Assembly: GCA_030272155.1 (NCBI GenBank)
Contig: CP126192.1
Location: forward strand, 3,630,501-3,694,500
DNA: 64,000 bases
DNA from: Tetradesmus obliquus
Taxonomy: Eukaryota; Chlorophyta; Chlorophyceae; Sphaeropleales; Scenedesmaceae
Direction: 5' to 3'
Of this stretch, positions 1 through 11,200 are shown one piece after another; position 1 is the first letter of the stretch; each line of letters begins with the position of its first letter. The notes below the pieces were generated by a model, which searched no databases, was not told where the DNA came from, and was given only the letters and a program-made list of their open reading frames with translations. The position numbers and the translations under genes were made by a program.

Positions 1-55
1 CAGCTGCAGGCTGCTGCTGTAATGCACTGCACAGCTGCCACAACTACCGACTCAC

Positions 56-320
56 CTGGAAGACTGGCTCTGTGTAGCTGCGTAGGTGACATAGTATCTG
101 AAGAACAGTAATCATCAATGCACCTCAAGTTCATGCACTGTTATAGCTGGCATGATTTGTCAGGGCAAGCGTCGACAAGCAGGAGGTACAGTGCACAGCG
201 CTCTGTCAACTGATGTGTGAACATCACTGTGCCGAGCTTACGTACCTGGTAGAGGGATATTAGAATCCCGGAGAATGCGAAAGCGGCGGCCACGCCTATA
301 GACTCCTTGCTTTGCAGCAT
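56..320 (-). CDS. DUF300/TMEM184-like membrane protein, 5' end only (partial)
   Basis: Two exons are visible on the minus strand: 320-246 (25 codons from the first in-frame ATG) and 97-56 (14 codons), both in phase 0. Donors are CAG|gtacgt and CAG|gtgagt, and the acceptor is ttcttcag. The rest lies left of the window. The protein starts with a short polar stretch and a hydrophobic helix (SIGVAAAFAFSGILISLYQ), followed by ILCHLRSYTEPVFQ. This matches the first helix and the 'QHLxxYTxPxxQR' segment of the TMEM184 / LAZ1 (DUF300, organic solute transporter alpha-like) family, multi-pass proteins of endomembranes and vacuole. It is transcribed divergently from the SLC37-type gene. Only 39 residues are seen, so the family call is good but not certain. 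Confidence 0.65.
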
Positions 321-781
321 CTTGCCTTGCTGACTGAGCTGCTTTTGTCTAGCCCATGCTGCTGCAAGGCATATTCTACTCTGTAACTTATTCAAACTTG
401 TGTGCTTATCGTATCACAAGATAACGAGCACGACTTGGGACGAACGCAGTGTCCATGTACCAGGTGCACCAGGGTTCGCGCCAGTCTATGCCTTTCGCTC
501 CCTTTCGGCTGCCTGGCAGGCGAACAAGGCGAACGCGCTCAAACGCTGCGTCATATCGCTACATGATATATATCTAGGTTATAGTAGCCATTGTTGCACC
601 GCTCTGCCGCTGGTCCCAAACTTGCTTCACGCCGAAGTGCTGGTCGTTGATGCAATTTGCCTGTCTCGTTTGATGAATTGATCTGTTGAGTCAGTCAGAC
701 GCGCATACACGAGGCAGCATGCGAGCTTGCCATTGAAGACAGCACACCTGGATTGGGACCTCAGTCTGCAGCAGCAGCAGC
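321..781. promoter_or_regulatory. Divergent intergenic region (about 460 bp)
   Basis: This gap separates the start codons of two divergent genes, the DUF300-like protein (minus) and the SLC37-like transporter (plus). It must hold both 5' UTRs and probably both core promoters. No convincing TATA box or other named motif was seen. Confidence 0.4.
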
Positions 782-3695
782 ATGAAGCGGGCCAGGCAAT
801 CCCCGCCCCCGCTGATTGAAGGCATCCAATCCTGCACTGGACGCCGTGGGACATACAACCAGTTCAAACTTCTTGCGCTTGTCGTCACTTTCTGGTGCTA
901 CTGCCTCTTTCACGCCACCAGGAAGCCCCCGAGTGTTGTAAAGAGGTACGTTATGCACATCCAGTACTATGTACGCTCTCAGCGGGCCTGCTGCTGCTGC
1001 TTAGCCGCACGCTCTAACAGTCAAGCAGGGCAGCAGCAGTTGATGGTAGCAACCCGCAACGCACTCAGCCTTGTCCCCTCACAACCTGTTTTAAGCCGAT
1101 CAGCAAGGGCAGAAGCAATGACGATGCATTATTTTGCCTGAGGATGGCTCTGTACTCCACAAGAGGAGCTACGCCATCTGACTGGTGGACTCTGCTGCTG
1201 TGCTGCATCAACACGCTGCAGTGTGTTGAAGGGTGACAGAAACTTCAGCTCTGGGGATGCAGCAGACGATGATACAACACTCAATTATGGCTGGGCACCT
1301 TTCAACGGGCCCAACGGCCAGGTGCGTGCAGGCAGCCGCATCCTTGCTTGCAGGACAGCTCAGACATGCAGTGTATGCTTGCAGCAACGCCAGCAGAAGC
1401 TGCGGAGCCAGCAGCATGGCGGTCATCTCGTTCTTTCCAGTGAGGATGACTGATCATCAATCTCAACAGCTGGTCGATGTCAACAGATCTGCAATGGCAA
1501 CGTCATTGCTGCTGGTATTTGCCCGGCTTCAGCAGCTGGCAATCATTTGTAAGGAACAGCACAATAACGGGAAGCTGCCATTTCAGGAACAGCAGAGAAA
1601 CAATAAACTGGTGTAGCTGCTGACATTTCGTCGTGCTGTGCTGATTGTCCTGTCACCTGCAGTCACTGCTTGGTCAAGTTGACCTGGCGTTCCTTGCAGC
1701 ATATGCAGCAGGCATGTTTACTGTCGGACACATGGGCGACCGCACGGACTTGCGTGTCTTCCTGGCGGTTGGCATGCTGGGCAGCGGCATCTTCTGCTGC
1801 CTCTTCGGCATGGTAAGTAACAGCAGCAGGCCAACTAGAGAGAACACAGCTGCACCACGACTGTGTTGACCGTGCCTGCAGTGCTCTTCAGCTCCCGCTG
1901 CAGCTGTTGCTGGCTACGTTCTGTAATCAGCAGGTCGTGTACATGCAGACCTCGTACCATATCAGTCAGCTGTGCCATTGTTAAACCCAGTGGTTTAATT
2001 GCTTGTCCTGCTACGTTTGCTGCTGTGCAGGCGTACTTGTGGGACATTCACAGCATGTGGTACTTCACCACCATGATGGTGAGCATGAAGCTGCAGCAGT
2101 ATCAGCAATGCCAGACACAACTGGCAGAGCTTGCTGGCAGTAGTTTCAACACCTGATGCGTTGTGGCACGGCGGCAGTGTCAGCATGCAGCGTCAGCAGT
2201 GCGAGCATCGACCAGGCGCTGCTATGTGAAGGATTGCAGAACACGAGCTGCAGCTGCCCAGTGGTTATGAGTACAGGGCCTGGCCATGCAGACATGACTA
2301 CATGGTACTGGTATGCACTGGGCAGAGAAGTTCTTCTGTATGCAGCTGCATATGCCGTCAGAGCTGAAGTGCCCCTTTTGCACTCCTCGCAGGTCATCGC
2401 GGGTGTGTTCCAGTCGACAGGCTGGCCTAGCGTGGTGGCCATCATGGGCAACTGGTACGGCAAGGGCAAGCGGGGCCTGGTCATGGGCATCTGGAACGCA
2501 CACACAAGCTTGGGCAACATCCTGGGCACAGTCGTGGCAGCAGCGTGCCTGCGTTACGGCTGGGGCTACGCGTTCATCCTGCCTGGCGTGCTGATCAGCT
2601 TGCTGGGGCTGGTGGTGTTTGCGGTGCTGGTGGTGCAGCCGTCTGACATAGGGCTCGGAGGCAGCTACGAGCCAGTCAAGTCGGCGGACTTGGTGAGCGT
2701 GGGGCACGGCTATGCAACAGCAGCAGCGGCTCGTGACGCACTTCAGGAGCAGCTCGACACCACAGTGTAGAACGGCGCAAGCTGAAAGCATGCAGCTGCT
2801 TTTTGAGTAGCAGTAGCATCTTGCAGTCTAGGCACGTCACTGTGGCACCATCAACAGCAGGGTTATGACGTGGTATCAGAGGGATGCTGCTGAGGTGTCA
2901 GACACATTCGTGCAGGGCATCTGCAGCCTGATAACATCTGTGCACTGCAACATAAAGCCCCTGACAACAGTGCTCGCCTGCTTGCGTCTGCAGGTGTATG
3001 ATGCGGACGACGAGAAAGACAGGGCGGAGGCAGAGTCCAGTGAAAGTGTTGGCTTCATGCAAGCTTGGGCCATCCCTGGGGTGTCTTCATTCGCCTTCTG
3101 CCTGTTCTTCTCCAAGCTCATAGCGTACACTTTCCTGTACTGGCTGCCGTACTACATCAAGTCCACGCCCATCGAAGGACGGCTGCTGTCAGCTAAGCAG
3201 GCTGGTGACCTATCAACACTTTTTGATGTTGGTGGAGTGGCAGGCGGCATCATGGCAGGGCACCTGTCAGACAAGTCGGGAGCCAGTGCTCTGGTATCAA
3301 CCAGCTTCACGCTTGCAAGCGTACCCATCCTGTACATGTACCGCTACTATGGCAACGTGAGCTTTGTGGTGAACGTTGTGCTGATGATGGCGTGTGGGTT
3401 CTGCGTCAACGGCCCATACGCGCTCATCACCACAGCTGTGTCTGCGGACCTCGGCACGCATGAGAGCCTTGCAGGAAACGCAAAGGCGCTGGCGACAGTG
3501 ACAGCCATTATAGATGGCATGGGCAGCATTGGTGCAGCCATCGGGCCCATGCTAACAGGCTACATATCAGAGCGGGGTGGCTTTGACGGCGTGTTCGTCA
3601 TGCTGTACATTGCAGCACTGTCAGCAGGGCTGCTGCTGGTTCGGCTCTGCATCAAGGAGGTGAGCAGGATGGCAGAAAGGGGACGATCGGCTTGA
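782..3695 (+). CDS. SLC37/glycerol-3-phosphate-type MFS transporter
   Basis: Six exons join in phase: 782-945, 1222-1321, 1663-1812, 2031-2078, 2393-2692, 2994-3695, giving 487 residues. This is the usual size for a 12-helix major facilitator. The first helix contains CLFHATRKPPSVVK, a hallmark of the SLC37 (sugar-phosphate/phosphate antiporter) family. The motif after helix 2-3 (AAGMFTVGHMGDRTDLR) is the MFS loop signature, and GNWYGKGKRGLVMGIWNAH marks the helix 4-5 region. A hydrophilic acidic loop (DADDEKDRAEAESSES) at the start of the last exon is the central cytosolic loop. By family it would exchange a phosphorylated three- or six-carbon compound for phosphate across ER, plastid or plasma membrane; substrate and location cannot be read here. 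All introns are GT-AG. Confidence 0.9.
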
Positions 3696-4730
3696 GTGGA
3701 CCGCCGCCTTTCAATCCAGCGTACCAATGTTGGTGTCTCACACCACCCAGCACTGACATTGGTTGCATGTCAGCTGCAGCCAGTTGAGCACTGTGCTAGA
3801 AATCTGTAGATCTGCTTGACATGCTGCTTACATGGCTGCAAACCGGCTGGTTTGGCATGGCTGCTGGCACCCGTGCAATGCAGCCTTCATAGCTATTCTT
3901 TGCATTTGATGCTGAGGCAAGCATGCCAGTAGTCTGTGCTGTGAGACGCGTGTCAACCAAGCCCGTTTCTGACGATACCTTGGCCGTGTCTTGCCGGCAT
4001 TGTGCTGTTCCTGCAGCTGCAAACCATGAAGGCTGATCGCAAGCTGGGCATGCGAGTGTCATCGGGAGTGCAGCTGGCAGCAAAAGCAGCTCAAGCGGTA
4101 GTGTAGGTCTGCAACAGCAGTTTGGTTTCATCTGTTTGCTGCTGCTGATGTGCAGCAGCTGCACAGCTAGTAAGCAAGTTCTGCTGGTCAGGGGCACCTG
4201 CAAGCTGCCACAGTCTGGTGGTGCCAGCTCACCACTTCTGAGTGCTCACATGGAAGATTTTGTCATGCACAGCATTGGTGCATACATGCTGGTGATGTAG
4301 TGCATGCCATGATGGCTGGATTCACAGTGGAACTCAATCATGAAGCGTTGTAGCAGCAGGGACTCGTGTTTTTGAGGCATGGTTGTGAGGCAACATACAA
4401 GATCATCATTCAAACGTTGCATTTGCTGGCTGAGAGAGCTGCACGATGCATGCATATACTAGGCTTGTCACATTTGGCTCTAGTGGGGCCTAGGTACTGA
4501 GCCCAGATGATCACCTCATGAGCTGACGAGGACACGGGCGGCATCCGCACCGGACATTCCCTGTTGATGCCTTTCTCGACTGTAACCGAAACTGTTTAGT
4601 ATGTAGTTCAGCGGTAGCAGGGCAATTGAGCAGCGGTGGTTGAACCGAGGGCAGGCGAACAAGTGGGGCTGGTTGCCTAGCGCGCAGGACCTTGTTTGTT
4701 GAGGCAGTGCTGTTGAAAGCTACCTCGAAC
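3696..4730 (+). other. 3' UTR of the transporter and 5' region of the TMEM41-like gene
   Basis: No ORF here looks like protein. The stretch probably holds the transporter 3' UTR and the next gene's promoter and 5' UTR. A TGTAA at 4581-4585 could be a poly(A) signal, but it lies far from the stop and close to the next start. Confidence 0.35.
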
Positions 4731-6484
4731 ATGGCAGCTCACGTCGCAGCCGAACGCCAACAACATGCAGCAGGGCAGCTGGAGCAGCAACATGACTCTT
4801 CTTGGGCCGAGGCAAGGAATTCAGTGGTGAAGGGAGCGCTGGTGCTCTTAGCCGCTGCAACAGTGTTTGGGTTGTTCGTGTTGAACATGCCCAGGCTGCA
4901 GGTGGGTGCGTGGGGCTTGTACAGGAGGCAGCAGCACCAGCAGCAGCAGGCTTGCACGCAGCAGCTGTGCATGCTCAGCATACAACTTGTGTTTCACATG
5001 CGATGGCACCATATACGTCAGCATCACATAGCAGTCTGCAATTGCTGCTTGCCTGCCTAATCCTTATGTATCTCCTGTAATTCAGGCACATGAGCTGCAT
5101 GCGCTGGTGCACAACTTCCCACCTTCAAGCTTACCTGCAGTCATCACACTGCGGGACACCCTGCTGGCCTACGCGGAGACGTACCCGGTGCGTGTATGGC
5201 ACCCAAGGTTCTTGAGGGGCAAGCGGTATTGCCAGTAATCGATCTGCGGAAGCGCACTCTAGTCAAGGACACAAATAGGAGCAATCAGGCCCATTGTACA
5301 CATGCTGCCCCAGCGAGAAGTGTTTGGGCAGTGCGGTCCCACTGAGCGGCGCATGCGCCAAAGCCTTCGGTGCCTGGTTAGTAAATTCGCTATATGCACC
5401 GCGCCCATATATGCTGATGCTCTTTACGCCTGCTGACGGGCCTGTTCTCCTGCCTTTTCCATGTATCTTGTCATGCAGAAAACGGTGGCTGTGGGCATCC
5501 TCATGCTGTACAGCATCATGCAGACGTTTGCCATACCAGGCACCATCTCGCTGTCGCTGCTGTCCGGCGCACTGTATGGCAGCACACGGGGCTTCCTGCT
5601 GGTCGCTGCAGTCAGCACCGCAGGCTCCTGCAGCTGTTATGGCATGAGCTGCCTGCTGTGGCGGCCGATTGCCCGAGCTGTATGGGCGGACCGCATCGAA
5701 GGGTTCAAGTCGGAGGTGGCGAAGCGCAGGCATGACCTGCTGAGCTACATCATCTTCCTGCGAGTGACGCCCATGCTGCCAAACGTGTTCATCAATGTGG
5801 CCAGCCCCATTGTAGGGGTGCCGCTGCTTGATTTTGCGCTGGGTGAGTGTACAGTGAGCAGCGCTGCAGCTGTTGGGAGGGTGTTGGATAAGCTAGCACT
5901 TCAGCTGCAGCTGCATCGATGTCACAGAGGCAAAGTGGCATGCAGGCACGGCAGGTCAAACCGGGGTTATTGGGGAGGATGTTGAAGAATGCTTTCTTGT
6001 TGGGAAAAAATGCTTGCGGTTGAGCACCCAAGATGCTGGTACAGCAAAGCCGTGTGGCAGTTGACAGGGCATTGTGTACCAATGTACTCAGCAACAACAT
6101 GCACTGCGTGCACGTGCCTGTTAGCAGCAACTGTCAACATGGAGTTTTCTGTGCCTATGAATGTCTCGCTATCAAGCAATGCTATCAAGCAGTGCTCAAC
6201 AAGAGCAGGCGTGTGTGGTGCACGCTGCTCAGTTCTTTTGTGCCTGCTGGTGCTGCCATGCATGTTGTGCTGCAGGTACTCTGATTGGTTGTGCGCCCAA
6301 CAACTTCATGGCAGCGCATGCAGGCGACCACCTGTCTGACCTGGACACACTGGCAGACCTGTACAACCCGCGCATGCTGCTGCTGGGCCTCACTGTGGGG
6401 TGCATAGCGCTGCTGCCTGTGTACATGAAGCACAGGCATGATAAGGAGCGCGCAATAGCCATGCTGGCTCAGAAGATCAGGTAG
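4731..6484 (+). CDS. TMEM41/VMP1-type VTT-domain protein (ER scramblase family)
   Basis: Four exons (4731-4901, 5086-5187, 5479-5842, 6276-6484) give 281 residues. An N-terminal polar tail of about 30 residues is followed by a membrane helix (ALVLLAAATVFGLFVLNM). The VTT (SNARE-associated Golgi / DedA-like) core lies in exons 3-4: FAIPGTISLSLLSGALYG, then FLRVTPMLPNVFINVAS and GTLIGCAPNNFMAAHAG. These are the conserved re-entrant-loop motifs of TMEM41A/B. Proteins of this family sit in the ER, scramble phospholipids between leaflets and act in autophagosome and lipid-droplet biology. The exon 3/4 join splits a glycine codon exactly inside the conserved 'ALG|TLIG' motif, which supports the model. 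The ATG at 4731 is the first in frame. Confidence 0.9.
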
Positions 6485-7198
6485 CAACAGCCAGCTTGCT
6501 GCCGACGGCATTGTGGCAATACCTGACCTTTATGGTTGGCGTTCAGGTTTAGTGTGGTACTGCTCTTTCCTGTGTTTCTGCTTACTATGTCATTATGCGG
6601 CAGGGCACGGAGGAGTTCTGCTGAGCAGAGTGAGCAGTTCCATCGGGCAGTCACATGTGCTGCTGGTCTTGATATGCACACGCCATCCTGTAGCCTGTAG
6701 GTGTGTTGCGTACACGCTGCCAACCGTTCTCAAGATAGATGGGGCAGCGTCGTCTGCATACCCAGTGCGTCATAGTATGCACACCAGTTATGTTTCCAGT
6801 CATTTATTTGACAAGCAGATGTGAGCCTTGGCACTGGCGTGGCAGCTTCCTGCGTTGTCCCTTGTGTCTTCAGTCCCATCTACGCCTGCGTGCATGAGCT
6901 TTGCCAGTTAGTGGCGGCTGCTGGGATTGTGTATCAACAGCGTACAGCGAGCGCATGGCTTGCATATGTACAGTGTGTGAGATGGGCTTTGTGTTGCAAT
7001 TGAAGGAAGATAGAGAGATGAATTAGGCGGTCGGAGGAATGGAAACAGTACTGAGTGGTTGCTGCTGGCAAGGTCTTTGCTGTGCAGGCCATGATGTGCC
7101 GGCGCGGCTGACATGCAGCCAGTCAGCCGTGGGTTGTGAGGGTGGTGCAAGGCATTGCTTGCTGAGAGATGCAGCTATGCGGCACAGCATTGTGTAGA

Positions 7199-7203
7199 TG
7201 TAA
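7199..7203 (+). terminator. Candidate TGTAA poly(A) signal for the TMEM41-like gene
   Basis: TGTAA is the usual polyadenylation signal in chlorophyte algae. This is the first clear one after the stop at 6484, giving a 3' UTR of about 0.7 kb, an ordinary length for such algae. Confidence 0.4.
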
Positions 7204-7700
7204 AATGACTGAGGGGTTCTGTGCAATTTGTCATCATAATTCTGTCAATCAGCTTGTCAGCAGCTGCAAGATGCAGGACCGTGTCTGTATGGCCGTATGT
7301 ACTCAATGTGTTGGCCTAGGGTGGTGTTGGCGATGCTGACGAGGTTGTGGCGCCACTGCACGGGGCCATCAGGTGTGCCAAGTCCACATGGTTGATCTGC
7401 TGGACTTCGCCGCAGCAAATTGTCAAGTATTGTTACGCTGGCCTTTCCTGGGTAAATGCGGTCCTGTTGATCAGTCAATGGCATGCCACCTAGATGCACA
7501 CAGACAGTGTTGGCCACTAGGACAGTCAACTTTGAATGACAGTAGTACGAAACGGTAAAGCAGGCATACACATTCCCCCATTACATGCAATTTACACTAC
7601 TGCCACTCCTGCTTCTTGCGAGGAAAACTTCAACTTCAATCTGAGCTACGGTGTCAACCAAGTGGCGTCACTGACAAGGTGTCACTACCCAGGCTACCAA

Positions 7701-7962
7701 GGACTACAAGAGGATGGAAGACTGTCAGTGCCGTTGCCCCCGAAGGGCATCGTGGCTCTTCGGGACGGCGCTGACCAGGTGTTGTTATGGTTGCAGGTAA
7801 TACTAGACGACATAGGAGCAGAAGCAGGAGCTGCACATGCTAATCTGAGGTGCAGCAGCCACGGTGGCCTTTTGGGGGACCACTTCTTGCCATGTGAGTG
7901 CGCATTATGTTGCATGATGCTTATGCTTGTAATGAATGCAATTCGGCAACTTTCTTTATATT
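7701..7962 (+). repeat. Dispersed repeat, copy A (about 260 bp)
   Basis: This stretch recurs in opposite orientation at 50330-50582 with about 95% identity by eye, and similarity stops abruptly on both sides. Both copies keep an open frame (containing VPLPPKGIVALRDGADQVLL) and a TGTAA about 30 bases before the 3' boundary (7928-7932 here). A boundary just past a poly(A) signal suggests the 3' end of a transcript copied back into the genome, or the 3' end of a non-LTR element. There is no A tail, and the family is not recognised. Confidence 0.75.
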
Positions 7963-8287
7963 GGCCAACATGAACAAGGGTTTATTACGTCCCCAGACCA
8001 GACAATCCCAGTTAGTTGAGCTTTCCATCATTTTTCGAACAGAAATTCTGCGTTTAGTTTCTGTTGTAGTATTCTTTGACGCCACGCACATGTCGAACGC
8101 CACAAGCGAGTTCGTGCTACTGTTGCAATGCCGGACGCAGCTGGCTCACCGCCAATGCAGGCTGCCGGCACAGGACAGATGTTTGTGACAAAATCAATGC
8201 TTTTGGAGTGTGAGCAGCGTGCAAGCTGACTGCAGCTGAGACAGTAACTTGGCGCCAGACTGGGCGGGTGTGGAGAGTACTCTGAAC

Positions 8288-11200
8288 ATGCAGGGGAACA
8301 TGGACAAAGGGCAGCAGCTGCCGGGCAGCCATCTACTGGCAGGTATGCTCGTGTGCTGCTTTTGTTTGTGCTGCTGCCCTGCTACTACAGCACCACCTCT
8401 GCGCCAGCATGCTGCTTTTGAGCAGTTCACCAAATGCCAGCGGCAGCGTGCACATTCATGCTGTATGAGCAGCGCGGCCCTCTCAAGCACCTGTGACATG
8501 CTGATGCTGCCGGCTCGGTTGCTCTGCTTGCTGTCCTGCAATCTCAGCCCTGCACTCACGCATGGAGCGCATAAAAGGCGTTGTGTGCGTGTGCAAGGCA
8601 GCCTCCAAGAGGCCGCACAGCCGAACCAACACTGACATCAACCACATTGCAGCAGAGACACAGTCCGCTACCTTGCTGACCCGTGAGGGCCCAGCAGTGC
8701 ACAGGGAGCTGTGCCATGTCCTGCAAGCGCTGAATGTCAGCCAGATGCAGTCTGTGCGGCTGCCTGGCGAGTTTAAGTCTGGCATCATGGTGTATGTGAG
8801 TATGGTGCTGCTGTTGCTGCTGCAGGACTTTCCTCACACGGGCCAAAACCAAACATGCAGAGCAGCTGCTGCTCTGGATGATGTGCTGGCATGATGGGAA
8901 GCACCCTCTTGTGCCCATGGCTTCAAGTTGATGTGGCCATGGGGTGGCATTGTTGCAACTGCAGCTTGAGAGCTTACATGCTGCTTGATTGAAAACTTGT
9001 GTTGTATGCGCAGGTGTTGCAAGGGCGAGTACAAATCAGAACACGCAGCAAGGCAGCATTTGAGCACGGGTTTGAGTGCAGCAGCAACAGCAGCAACTCC
9101 AGCCATGGGGCGAGCAGCACAAGCAGCCCAGGGGCTAGCAGCACCTGCAGCGGCGGCAGCAGCTCACCTGGCAGCAGCAGTGGTGGCAAGAAGGCGCCTG
9201 CAGGAACAGCTGCTCCTGCAAGCAGCGATGGCGCTAATGCTGCTTCGAGCACTGGTGCTGCTGGTGCCTCTGAGGCTGACCTGCGGGTCCTGTTTGACAG
9301 CATAGACAAAGACGGCTCAGGTGAGCAGCCAAGCTGAGCATCTGAAGTTGGACAGAATTGCCTGGTATGCAGCGGCAACGGTGACAAGTTGTCCAGCATT
9401 GTGTGTCTGATCGACAAGCGGTTGAACTGTCGCCGCAGCAACAGATGCGGCAGTCGAGCTGCTTGCCATCCAGCTGCCAATGTCCATGTGGGCATACGTC
9501 CTTTCCATGCAAATTGATATGTCAGCTGCGCTCAGCCTGCGGGTGCTGCTGCTGTTGCTGTTGCAGGTGCCATTGATGTGGAGGAGCTGCAGTATGCACT
9601 GTCAGTCATGGGCATTGACAAGTCACCTGCTGAGGTGCAGGAGCTCATGGACAGCGTGGACAAGGACGGCTCAGGTGGGCGTGGCTGCCGCCGCTGCTGC
9701 TGCTGCAGTTGTAGACACCCAGAAATTGCTGCCGACACGCGCAAACACCCTAGCAGTGCCGTAGCCAAAGTTGGGGAAAGGCACACGCCATGATCACCTA
9801 TGGCATGCCATGAGTGCTGTGTGCATGTGTTCCTGCAGGCCAGCTGGAGTTTGAGGAGTTTGTGCTCATCCTGACCACCAAGCTGGGCGTGGGCGGCGGG
9901 CAGCGCGAGTCAGCGTGGCAGGAGCTGCCAGACGGCAGCTGGAGCATGGAGGTGGAGCAGGGCGGAGCCTTTGGGGAGGCAGCACTGCTCAAAGGCCTTG
10001 TGAGGCATTATGTGAAGGGCGGTGCCGCCGCTTATAGTGTGACATGCTGCTCGATGCAGTGGCACCCCAAGAGCAGCAACCAATACAGCTGCCGTGCCAG
10101 AGCTACATCATACCATGTGCTTCATTGGTGGGCAGTATTTGCAGCATACCGCGTGCTTAATCCGCTCTGAGCCACAACCACCTCAGATTTATTATGTTCA
10201 CATAATCTTAACATAATAACGTTGCTTGTTTCATGCAAGTAGCGGGTCTGCTGTGCTGGTGTTGCAGGCTCAGGAGGGCCTGCTGCTTGCGCTGGAGGAC
10301 TGCGCGCTGCTCACATTGGATGCAGCATCCTACGCCTCCATCCTTGCGCATGGCTTTGACCGGCAGCTGAATGCAAAGCTGGCCATCCTCAAGTCCAGCT
10401 CTGTTCTGGCAACCTGCATCAGCAACAGGAGTGACATGCGGGGCCTGGCGTATGCAGCTGCCAGCGAGAGCATGGGCTGGGCGGGACAGCTGTATGCTGC
10501 CGGGCAGGCTGCCACTGCGCTGTATGTCATCCAGGAGGGCAACTGCAGGGTGAGTGAGCACATCTGAGTTCTGTGCAAGTGTAAAGATGGACAGTCCAGC
10601 ATGAAAAAGCAAAGCTGCGCACCTTCAAGCAAAGCTCGGCCAGAACACCCCCCGCCCTGGGTCTCCCGGCGCTCCAAGTGGGCTGTCCATGTAAGCACGT
10701 CCGCCCAGCAGCAAGTCATCATATCATCATGCGAAGTTCTCACCTGTAGGCGCAGAGAAGGTTACAGTGTTGCTGTGCTGGAGCTTGGCAGCTGGCTGCT
10801 AGCTTCTTGTATGCAACTTCAAATGTGATGTGCTGCAGCAAATGCTGTCTGTTGTTTGCCTGGCATGCTGCAGATTGTCACCAAGACCAGAGCTCCAGAC
10901 AGCTCCACAGCAGCAGGGGCAAGCAGCAGAGCTGTGTCACCATCCAGAGCCACAGACAGCAGCATGGAGACTAGCACAAATGACGCCACGCTGGCGTCTG
11001 GTGCTAGTGGTGGCGGCTCCTCAGCATCTACAGCTGCTGCTGCTGCGCTGCTGTCATCTCCGCGCCATGGTCTACACAGCCCTCGCAGCAGGCTGGTGGA
11101 GCGGCGCATTGAAGTGGCACTGCTAGGCCCTGGCGACCTTGCAGGTGAGGCATGCATGCCAGGCAGTTGCGCAGCAGAGGTGCAGCAGCACAGCACTCCC

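Larger units (their letters stand above)
6485..8287. other. Intergenic stretch with one copy of a dispersed repeat
   Basis: The first part should be the 3' UTR of the TMEM41-like gene, which may end near the TGTAA at 7199-7203. The later part contains a 145-codon plus-strand ORF (7536-7973) that spans a repeat copy at 7701-7962. I do not recognise that ORF product. The last 300 bases are probably the 5' region of the next gene. Confidence 0.35.

Noticed and set aside
9288-9700. EF-hand exon pair as another exon echo
   Set aside because: The similarity of the two exon ends comes from the paired EF-hand loops, both in coding exons, not from an intronic copy.
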